64,000 nucleotides of DNA. Origin: Ptychodera flava (Eukaryota; Hemichordata; Enteropneusta; Ptychoderidae). The position numbers and the translations under genes were made by a program. Shown piece by piece: positions 55,246-64,000 of this stretch (within the stretch, counting starts at the first letter, position 1; every line of letters starts with the position of its first letter). The DNA is taken from contig NC_091942.1 in assembly GCF_041260155.1 (NCBI RefSeq), forward strand, positions 5,890,001-5,954,000, given 5' to 3'. The notes under the pieces are model-generated. The model made no database searches, had not been told where the DNA came from, and saw only the letters and a program-made list of their open reading frames with translations.

Positions 55246-55646
55246 TCATACAATTTCAGAGATGCCCATAGAACGTTTGCCCTCCACAGACAAATCAAAT
55301 GCACTTCAGTGTTCTCTGTGCATAGCGCCACAAGCGACGGATCAGTGAATCTCTTGTCATGAGGTGGCATTGTTCCGTCACTGACGGATGGCGTGCTACG
55401 ATTGCATTATTTACAGGAACGCGGAGAAGACGTACTGACACGGGAGTAAATTCGGGAATTACTCCATCCTGATAACACTGACAAAATATTATATTTGAAT
55501 GTGGCTCGGAGAAACACTTCAAAAAACTTTCGGACGGCGGTAGTATTCCATTTGCACCGTTACATGTAGATGTCTTTTGTAATTTGCAATATAAGGAACA
55601 TCAGAAATGTTAGACAAATTTGGAACGGCAGACATGATTAATATTG

Positions 55647-55743
55647 TAGACTGGAAGATCCGTCACTCGAGGACGCTCCCCTCCCCTCGGGCCTCTTACC
55701 CTGAGCACAGAGAGCGCCCTCGAGCGACGGATCTTCCAGTCTA
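55647..55743. repeat. Miniature hairpin element, copy 2
   Basis: 97-bp palindrome with the same TAGACTGGAAGATCCGTC ends and CTCGAGG arms as 4724-4805, and a longer loop (CCTCGGGCCTCTTACCCTGA). Its arms are more complete than those of copy 1. Confidence 0.82.
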
Positions 55744-56587
55744 ACACGATTGCAGTGTACTTTCAACATTCACCAGGATACGGTCACTCAACCTATAACA
55801 GTTGCTCAACAATAACAGAGAAGGGAAAGGTGGCTGACTGTGTGGTATTAATGAGTATTGACAGTGGCAGTAGCATATAGTTTTCAAAGAGCCTTTCTTT
55901 CAGCTTCAGTTTTTAAATGCAAGCTCCCAACCACTGAACTCAAGAAATTTAAAATCACAACACAGTTTTCACAAGCATATATTTTCAAAGCTTATATTAT
56001 GCTAAAACTCAGCATTTTCGTTGTGTAATTGTGTGATTTTCTACACTGTGAAACACTGAGCATGGCTTCAGTCAGGGAGTATAACAGCTATTACTAAGTT
56101 AACCAATTAAAGTTGATTCTCGACATGTATCCATATTCCACTGACTGTACATATGGATTGTGTTGATGGGAAAATGGATGTTTAATCCTCTTTACAATAG
56201 AAACGATAGCAGAGAGACAGAACAAGTATATATACAGAGTAACCGGACAAACTGGCACCCTCGTTGACGGTCAACAGAACTTTGCCTGCTTTTTCTGGCC
56301 GGCAAAGAGGGATGGGAGGACCAGGTGTCAAATCTAAGTTTGCTTGAAAATCTGTTTTCTCCAATTTTTGAATCAATTTTTTAAAATAACATACATACAA
56401 TATATACTAAACAAGACAATATCAAAATTCAGTTGAATGCCTTTCAGGCTTATTTTAAATGTGTCAACTTTGACAGAAATCCGAAAGACATGTTGGTGAT
56501 ACATGAAACAGAGAGATTATTTAAAACTCAAACACCTTGATATTTGTATTGTCACAAAAGTTTACATGTTCATGTATGTGATATGAG

Positions 56588-57090
56588 CACTGACAGACTT
56601 GCTGCAACTCCATGGCACCAGCTGTTGGTCTTCTTTCATTGTCCTTCCACACACAAGTTCTACCCACATCGGTTACTTTAGGGTATCAACACAAATTCAA
56701 ATTGAAATTAAAACCTTTCCAAGACTGAACACATCACTTGCAGTTAATTTACGAACTTTTCCTTGCACAACTTCTGGTGCAATATGAGGATTTTTTTTCT
56801 GTACATTCTCTTTTTCTTTGGATGACAGATTGTAAGACCCTATGATACTACCTTTTCTTTCCAAAAATCTACGATGGCTAGAACCAGGTTTTATGTCTCA
56901 TTGATAGAAAAATGTTGTCTGTTTTTAAAAATCACAGTGGAGAAAACTCTTTTCATGTAGATGAGCTATGGCATCTGCTATTAATTTACTGATATAAATC
57001 CAGTCTTGCAGTATCCTTGACACTAATTGATTTCCTCTTTGATTTCCGACGACCTTCAATGCCTTACTCAACACCAGGGCTGATCCAACG
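56588..57090 (-). pseudogene. Protein kinase domain fragment, degraded
   Basis: On the minus strand one frame reads a kinase C-lobe: IADAIAHLHEKSFLHCDF, the catalytic-loop HCD motif. After a small frameshift comes KTDNIF, giving the HxDxKxDN pattern. Further on, another segment reads HIAPEVVQGKVRKLTASDVF, then SLGKVLI (APE and subdomain IX), and a last piece reads NERRPTA (subdomain XI). Stops and frameshifts separate the blocks, and no intron borders are convincing. It is therefore probably a dead, possibly processed, copy of a Ser/Thr or Tyr kinase gene of the same genome. The N-lobe is not recognisable. Confidence 0.72.
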
Positions 57091-57459
57091 ACACCTCATA
57101 CGGTATCCGTACTTACTAACGACCACACTCTTTGCGTTTCATGATCATGTTTAATTAAGAGCAAGTGTAACGCTAGGTACAAAAAACCCTATACACAGAA
57201 ACCTGATAATATCTCGTTCAACTTCAATTATTATGTCATCGAAAATAGGTTTAGACTGACGAGAAATGTAATGAACTATCGAATCACATGGCAAAACTTG
57301 TGTATTCGTCATAACGGACGTTCATTTTCGTGAAAATGAGTCAGCATGGTTTGAATGGTTGGGGCACGTGATCAAAATGTGTCAAATAAGAAACTTTTAA
57401 TAAATTGAAAAATGACAGGCCAATAACTTGGCAAGGTATACATGTACTTACTGACAAAA

Positions 57460-57745
57460 TAGTCTGATACAAACTTGGTCAAAGAATCCTACAAACACGT
57501 CACTTCTTTCAACCTCCTGAACCTCTCTTAGTGTAGACACACTTCCAATGTGACCGCATTCGAGTTCTTTTCAGTGGTTATGCCCCATCTGAGATCAACC
57601 GGATCAAACTCATACCCGGCTTTACTGCAAACGCTCGACAATCTTGGCCAATACGTTTTGGTCAGTTGTTTACCTTCTGCTTGGACACCGCCAAAGTTCG
57701 ACCCAAAAAAACACAAGTATACGATGCGATTCTTCTGATTCCTGC
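57460..57745 (-). pseudogene. DUF4062-like N-terminal fragment of a TEP1/NWD1-type NTPase, frameshifted
   Basis: The minus-strand frame from about 57745 reads NRIVYLCFFGSNFGGVQAEG, then YWPRLSSVCSKAGYEF and PVDLRWGITTE, ending TLEVCL. This matches the DUF4062 pattern (VFxSSTFxDMQAERxxL, then VDLRWGI, then LEICL) found before NACHT domains in TEP1, NWD1 and NPHP3-like proteins. Here the serines of the SSTF motif read GSNF. After TLEVCL the frame hits a stop, while a neighbouring frame continues REVQEVERSDVFVGFF, the expected next block. There is therefore one frameshift near 57536-57545. No NACHT domain follows. It is either a pseudogene or a fragment from a recent duplication. Confidence 0.75.
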
Positions 57746-58417
57746 CGGTTAGATGGGGTTTGTCAGCAGACTTTCACTCATCTTCAGCAGTTGTGTCCCT
57801 CATTTCTAATGACCTGAGTTATACTCAACTAAAGGTACTTGAGAATCCAACAGATTCGATGTCCGTACTGCTATGATGGTCGATGAGGAAAGTTTGAGCA
57901 AAAGTTTAAGTTTTTCACTTTGGAGGCGCATACTACCTTGATAGAGTATCACTAACAGCAGTAAAATATGCTGTGTAATGCGTACCATAACTTGGTGGAA
58001 CAATATTCATCGAAACAACTCACCTAACATTCTCTCAAAGTACAAGCTGTATTTGGTACTGCTGCCAAGGATGTTATTCGCATCGGTATTACATAAGTAG
58101 AAGGACCTGGCTACATTCCAAAGACACATTTTATTTCTTTGACGGTGTTGCACCTAACGACCTGAATGCATTAGCAATACAGAGATGAGACTGAACATGA
58201 AAAACCGTCGTTTCGAATTCACCAAATATGACGAGAAGAACAGAATGAACATTCAGTTTCAGGATCATATATTTTGACGCTCATCATGACTATCAAGTAA
58301 TGCGACAGAAGATCAAAAACATGGTGAATTCCTCTAATGCTGTCTTGTTTAAAGTAGAGAGAGCCTCGGGGACTGATAATAGGACTCTCAAACTTTTGCA
58401 ATACCTTTTTTTTCATC

Positions 58418-58710
58418 TGCCACTTGTGGGGACTCATTTTAACGTTTTTGAATAAGAAAACTGTTCAACGTCTTGGTTTTTCGAAAATCGAACATTTTAT
58501 TTTTCCCCGTGGAGTTAACACAGGAATGGCGGACATTTTGAATTCCAAATATCGGTAAATTTTCAGTAATTTGTTTCTCTGAAACCAACCTTTGCACGGT
58601 GACCCCTGATTGTTATTGTTGATTTGGTAAGAGAATGATTGAAAAAGTCATTGAGGGAAGTCTGAGCAAAAGTTTAAGACTTTCACTTTCGAGGCACATA
58701 CTACCTTTAA
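58418..58710 (+). repeat. Dispersed repeat family D, fullest copy
   Basis: About 290 bp, starting with GCCACTTGTGGGGACTCATT. It contains TTTTTCGAAAATCGAAC, GTGGAGTTAACACAGGAATG (then GCGGACATTTTGAATTCC), GCACGGTGACCCCTGATT and the AGCAAAAGTTTAAGACTTTC end with GGCACATACTACCTTTA. The end block recurs at 57878-57940. Confidence 0.7.
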
Positions 58711-59725
58711 AAATTGACATGCTCGACTACTCTATCATCTCCTCGACTTGGAAGTATCATTTAAGCTTTCACCTTGATCATAGTCACGTGTTTTCAAATA
58801 CGTATTTATAAAGTCGTTTCATTCATTCTATGTCACTTCACGTTGTTTTCAGAAAAATAACTGAACCAAAACAGTTTGTCCAGTGACACGATCAAGCGCG
58901 CCGAAATCGTAGCATATCGTATCAGTGATTTCAACGTTACTGGACTGTATACCTCTTTATATTAATCAGTTGGCATTAAAATATCTTGCAATTTTCACAT
59001 ATATCCTTCGCATTCTATCCCTTAAAAAATATGCCCTTCCACTGCGTCACAACAACATTTATTTGTATCAGGAAAGGCAAGTAAACTTAATTACTTTTTA
59101 CTTTATATTTTCTGTTGTTTGCAAAAATGGTCATCGACGAGGAGACGCAGAGAATACAGCATCCAGTCTGAGAGAATTTATTGTCACGCGTACGTGAAGA
59201 TATGAATGACATCAAGTTGTTCATTTGAGGAATGAAATGCCTATGTGTCACATACATGTAAGTGGCAATATTTGCGTTGGACACTCTTTTATTATGTGTC
59301 TTATTCATGGTTGAGAACACAGTTCAAATCCGTGGTTAGTACTACGTGTCTGCACATCCTTAATTCACATGAATTTAGTTCGATAACAAAATCATTACGA
59401 TAGGAAGTGCAATACATGTACATTGCAAGTCATTGATCCTTATAGGATGGCTAAATAACTGACACATGGATGAAGTGATACATGTAGCAAGTGTTAATTG
59501 ACGTAGAAAAGAGTCAGGGAAGAGATATTTCAATCCCTGAAATCACACCACCGATCTTGATGAATTGTCTTATTTATCTCACCTCACACCCTCACTCTGG
59601 TAGACATCACATTTAAACATCTAGCTGTATTGATTAGCTGAAATGTTTATTAGTGTATAATAAAATACAATAAACCGACTTTCAAAGATAATACCGGTAT
59701 AATGGTGAAATAGATATCATAAAGG

Positions 59726-59851
<126 letters not shown>

Positions 59852-59965
59852 CTAATGTGCACATTACAATTCTGTGACCATTTTCTGTAAACATCATTAC
59901 GACAGACATTCATGAAAAGAGCAATAAAACGACAGTTTTATTGTCGACGTCCGTTCCTGACAGTC

Positions 59966-60286
59966 ATGATAAGTTTGCGACCTTCTTTGATAGCGATTCT
60001 CACAGCCTTGGCTGTTTTGATTGTTCAATTTAAAGCTGAAGGTGAAACTTTGTCTGCTATACCGATGGATGTCTCCAGATTTATCCCCAGCACAATGTCA
60101 CCTAGTCAGTACGACAAACGATTGTACAGCGACTATTCCGTACTTCCACTTAAAGAAAATCCTTTGTTTGCCATCCTCGGATTTTTGAAAAACCTACCAG
60201 CCAGCCAGGAAAAATACAAATACAGACAAAAACAGAAGTGTAGTAACATAAGCTCATTTTTTATTTGTTTTCTCTCTGTAAATTAA
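59966..60286 (+). CDS. Unrecognised open frame with signal-peptide-like start, running into a MITE
   Basis: From the ATG at 59966 the frame gives ISLRPSLIAILTALAVLIVQ, a good secretory signal candidate, then about 40 residues with one dibasic KR site. This is the layout of a small secreted precursor. However, from about residue 60 (KENPLFAILGF onward) the frame reads through the MITE at 60148-60395, and the same nucleotides recur inside G8 intron 3. The C-terminal half is therefore transposon sequence. The N-terminal part could be a first exon whose donor is hidden, or chance. It is the only plus-strand candidate in the window. Confidence 0.3.
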   Translation: MISLRPSLIAILTALAVLIVQFKAEGETLSAIPMDVSRFIPSTMSPSQYDKRLYSDYSVLPLKENPLFAILGFLKNLPASQEKYKYRQKQKCSNISSFFICFLSVN

Positions 60287-60395
60287 TATTTTGTTTGTAA
60301 TAGCGTTAAAATTGTGTTTGTTTTCTTAATTTTATCCGAAAACCTACCAGAATGCGGACGGCAAACAAAGGATTTTATTTAAAGTGCTTAATCAA
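60148..60395. mobile_element. MITE-like element, copy 2
   Basis: About 248 bp with ~20-bp inverted ends (AAAATCCTTTGTTTGCCATCC at the left, GGACGGCAAACAAAGGATTTT at the right), flanked by ACTTAAAG / CTTTAAGT-like bases. It is the inverted counterpart of 48992-49225 and the better preserved of the two. Confidence 0.82.
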
Positions 60396-61053
60396 GAATG
60401 GAAGTATATTGAATGTTTTGGGATGAAATCAACTAAATGAATAAAAAGAAAGGCAAACTGCATTCACAGTGTTCTCTTTTGGATGCAGGAGAGGCATAAA
60501 ATAAAAGCATTAACTACAATGAAGACAAACTATTCTTTATCTCCGTAAATAAACAAACTCTTTTTCATTCGCTGGAGAAAAAGACTTCTAGTCACTTCAA
60601 TACTTTCCAATATTTCTTAATTTACCTACTAAGACATTTAGACGAAAAGAATTAAATTTTCATCTACACTTTTCTGAATGAAACTTTCAACCATTCGCTT
60701 ATTAATTCAACAACACAAGTCCGAGTGTGGTGTCATTGTGCAAAGTCAAAGTGTACCAAAGAAATGAATTACCTAACATTCACTCGTATTTGATAATCAA
60801 AATAAACGCATCTCTCTCAGTGTTAACTCTGCGGGCAAAAACAAAATTTTAGACTTTTCGACAAACTAAGACAGTGAACTTTTTTTCTTAATCTGTGAGC
60901 TTTAAAATCAAGAGATTTGAAAATTTAACTATTCATAAGTGACGTACCACACTTACTAAAGTGTGTAACTTTTCGATTCTGAAGTCTGTCTTAAATTTTG
61001 ACATTTCAAAGAGAAAATATATTCAGACGTTATCAAGATGGCTGTAGTCGAAT
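60396..61053. other. Stretch downstream of the KAP gene
   Basis: AT-rich sequence holding the 3' side of the KAP NTPase gene. No canonical AATAAA was found close to the stop, and no other feature is seen. Confidence 0.4.
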
Positions 61054-64000
61054 TTATCTATTTGTAATGTCACATCTTGCCTGCGCATGCCTGATCGAGT
61101 ACATGATGGCGGGGTCGAGATGTATGGTGTAGGGTAGTATTTGGCGAACATCTTCCACGTCAAAGTTCTCCATCTCGGTGTTCAATAGTTTTTCAAATAG
61201 TTCAGGGTCGGCATCAAGAGTTATAAGCATTTTCCAATCTCTTGGCTTGTCCAACCTATCTTTAATCTGCTGACAAATATCTTTAAGCTTGTCGGATAAC
61301 TTCACCGTGTGACACATTTCGACTCCAAGATCTCTTTTCTCAAAGCTGTCTTCAATGAAATGAATCATGTGAGCCGACCTGTAAGGCCATTGGTCGAGGA
61401 GCACTATCCACAGAACCAATTCACTAGGTAGGAACGCGGGAGGGCGTCCCATCACTTTCACCATGTGAGCTGTTACACAGAGGGTATTGTAGATATTCTT
61501 GATACTTCTAGGGCATCCCTTGATGAACTTCAGAACTCCATTTTGTAGTTCATCTAACATACTTTTCATGAAGGTGTCATCTTCTTTGTTTTTCTTAACA
61601 CTAACTTCTAACAATTCAGTTTCTTCTTCGTCAATCTTCATTCTGCGTTGTCTTGTCTTTGGTTCCATCATTTCCTCTTCTCCGTCTCCTTCGCTGAAGT
61701 TTTCTTGACTTCCGCTGAAAGCATCGATTTTGAGTTGCTCAAGATAGGAACGCTTTGACTTCTGAGTCATCAATGGGACACAGAAACGAATTTGAAGAAA
61801 TCGTTTGAGATATTCGTGTCCTGTAAGGAAAGCCTTCTGGGAGACAGCACCCAAGCGTTTTTCGATGGCCCCTGCGACAATCCTTGGGTCTATCGCAACG
61901 ATGCATATGAACGGAGAGTTTTCGTCAGATAACAATATCTTCATTGCGTCTATCACGTCAACCGCTTTGTCATAAGAACATCTATCCAGATCGTCGACTG
62001 TGATCACTACACGGACAGGTTTCTTCTTATACCTGGCAATCCAGTTAATCAGTGCCGAAGCGACCAAAACTTCACGTTTTATATCTGCCATGAATCCTAG
62101 TTTATCAGAAAAATTTGGTTTGTTTACCATGCTTTCGATTTTCGCCTTTTGGGACTTAATTAATGTCGAGACAACATTCACGATATTCTTTACATTGGTG
62201 ACGAGCGCCATACTCAAAACGGTCACAATAGCGCCCTCTACCGCAATGACTGCGTTACTGAAAGTAAATGGCGAATCTGACTCCGGGATGGTAGTGTTCG
62301 ATTCAAGTTCAGAGTCGATCTTGATTTCACCGATACCAATCAGAATGGCGAGAATCACTCCAACAATGAACAGGATGATTGAAAAAGCCAACAGACAGAA
62401 ATTAGGGATTGGAACAATAATCTTCGTCTTCCGTGATATCTGTTTCGGCTCTCCCTTGGCGGATTTGCTCTGAAGGTAGAGTTCACTCGACTTGGCGACG
62501 ATGCGGAAAAATCTTGTCTTCCAGTAACCGGCGTATCTTTCGATTTTACCGACGAGGTTGGTGACAATTCCCGCCCACAGAACATTGGACCCTGCATACT
62601 CCCAGGCATTGAATTTTACAAAAATGAAATCCGTTTCGTTGGTATCAAACACTTTCTGCGGCGGCGGTGGATAGTAAAAGAGAATCAACAGCAGAAGCTT
62701 GAATTCACTCCAGCCACCACCTTTACTGACTCGATATGCTGACTGCATTTTGCACAAAATACCTGGATAAAAAGAAATGACGGGTTCAGGAGTCCTATAA
62801 TGAAATCACTTTGTTAATATATTTCGGTTTTAAAGTAGCCTGTTAACAAAAAAGTGTGAAAATTCCCCATAAATAATCGGCAAAGATGTCAAAATTCAAA
62901 ATTCTTCAAGATAGAACTTACTGCGATCCAGTTTCTTGTATTCTATCGTACAACACAACCCCTTTTCATCATTGTTAACGAGAAACAATTAATGTAATAA
63001 AATATTGTTTCCTATTACTATGAAGCCAAAATTACACAAGAGAAGTCATTTAGATTTAAGTTTTAGGATTAAAGGTTTTAACTTTGAGTTGAAGGAAATT
63101 TCTACTATGTCTTACTTGTCAGTAATTTCACCAGAAACGTTTTCCCCGAACCACAGGGCCCTAATATTCCAATGGTTAGAGGCGTTGGTAACTTTGTACT
63201 GTACAGTGCGTTGGCAAGACCCTTTGCATACTTTGTGTGTCCCGCGGAATCGAGGTCCACGTCTCGATCACTTAGGAGTTCAAAACCAATGGATTGACGC
63301 TCAGTATCTGAAGATGAAAATAGACGGATTTAAGCACATCGCCCTCTTTGGGGGATTTAGTATTACTGAACGAGATCGAACGCATCCGGATGTTGATGAT
63401 GATAATGATGATAATGATGATTATGATGGTGGAGGCGGTGATAAGGAGGATGAACAGATAGTTGTTGTGGTTGTGGGTGCAACAGCCACGGCGATATTCA
63501 ATGATATACAAGCACTGTAATTAAATGATCGGTTAAATTGATTGTCAGTTTTACTAAACTTGAATTACGTCGAATTAAATTACCATAACTTTGTTTTGGT
63601 GTGATAAGAACGTACTTGTCTAAATGAACTCTGTTTACGATGATCAACCAGGTTGAGATATGAAAACAGTTCTCTTCCGGTTTGTTGGAATTAAATGATA
63701 AATTTGATAATAATGCAAACACTGTCAGCAGTCTGGCTGTATTAAGACAAATCGGAGTGAGGTTTTTTTAGGAACACGCTGTAAATATGTAAACTAAACC
63801 TAATAGGTTTGTCAACTTCAAAAGCTTAACACGGTCGAAAAGGCCGACATGTACATTGCAGAATAATGGCCTACCTGATGGCATCGAATCAACTACGGTG
63901 GCGCTATTAATTCTGGACTGTACCACTTGTTGGATTCTTTCACTTGTATATTGCATTGGTGTTTTGTTTTCACTGTTCTCAGCTTCTTGCAAGTCAGGAC
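61054..64000 (-). CDS. KAP-family P-loop NTPase, membrane-inserted (partial, continues off the right edge)
   Basis: Exons: 63875-64000 (partial), 63116-63307, 61054-62762, all phase-1 junctions. Exon 2 holds SDRDVDLDSAGHTKYAKGLA and Walker A GPCGSGKT (63138-63161). The long last exon (568 codons) carries FIFVKFNAWEYAGSNVLWAG, the KAP block after Walker A. Two TM helices follow (about residues 117-142 and 166-188 of that exon), then Walker B VVITVDDLDRC (about 249-259) and an acidic, charged segment. It ends in a stop after about 674 visible residues. KAP NTPases (Kidins220/ARMS, NKPD1) have TM helices inserted in the P-loop domain that keep it on the inner membrane face. No ankyrin repeats are seen, so NKPD1-like is more likely than Kidins220. 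The catalytic motifs look intact. Confidence 0.88.

Larger units (their letters stand above)
53313..56587. other. Gene-poor stretch upstream of the array
   Basis: No intact gene is seen. Items inside: a possible relic of an array TM exon near 55195-55245 and the second hairpin element at 55647-55743. The promoter of G9 should lie at the left end, but no TATA box stands out. Confidence 0.4.

Noticed and set aside
59966-60286. Neuropeptide or hormone precursor
   Set aside because: The apparent peptide region after the KR site is MITE sequence, also present in a G8 intron. Only the signal-like N-terminus remains, so no hormone is called.
62000-62473. 157-codon plus-strand open frame
   Set aside because: It is the antisense of the KAP NTPase coding exon.

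Overview
The window is eukaryotic genomic DNA, AT-rich, with intron-split genes, GT-AG splice sites, a LINE, several terminal-inverted-repeat elements and abundant microsatellites. The gene content (a large family of single-CRD TNF-receptor-like genes, a KAP P-loop NTPase with inserted membrane helices, and a DUF4062 fragment of the TEP1/NWD1 type) suggests an invertebrate animal, perhaps a marine deuterostome such as a hemichordate or lancelet. The sequence alone does not settle the species.

Layout. From 1 to about 3.2 kb lies a damaged LINE on the minus strand. From 5.4 to 53.3 kb there is a head-to-tail array of nine related genes, all on the minus strand. I assembled each gene by hand from exons. 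Eight of them (G2-G9) share a four-exon plan: (1) a short N-terminal exon with a six-cysteine motif, (2) a Thr/Ser-rich stalk, (3) a transmembrane helix with a basic stop-transfer, (4) a cytoplasmic tail. Every internal junction is phase 1 and every assembled coding length is a multiple of three. The cysteine spacing matches the single cysteine-rich domain of vertebrate Fn14 (TNFRSF12A) and resembles BCMA/TACI. Only G2 has a signal peptide in the cysteine-rich exon. The others start directly in front of the cysteines, as in the signal-less type III receptors BCMA, TACI and BAFF-R. G1 has a signal peptide, stalk and membrane helix, but I find no cysteine-rich exon. The tails are short and very different from gene to gene. 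None contains a death domain, and a few carry possible TRAF-binding motifs.

The array is interrupted between 20.5 and 30.8 kb by repeats: a 3.5-kb inverted repeat whose arms are built from a ~145-bp tandem unit, and a 1.76-kb non-autonomous DNA transposon with internal ~180-bp repeats. Smaller fold-back and MITE-like elements sit in introns.

Upstream of the array on the same strand (53-64 kb) are a degraded protein-kinase fragment, a frameshifted DUF4062 fragment, and a KAP-family NTPase gene that runs off the right edge. If the receptor assignment holds, the region combines membrane receptors with STAND/KAP-type NTPase genes. That mix is typical of innate-immune or cell-death loci in invertebrates, but a functional link is inference only.
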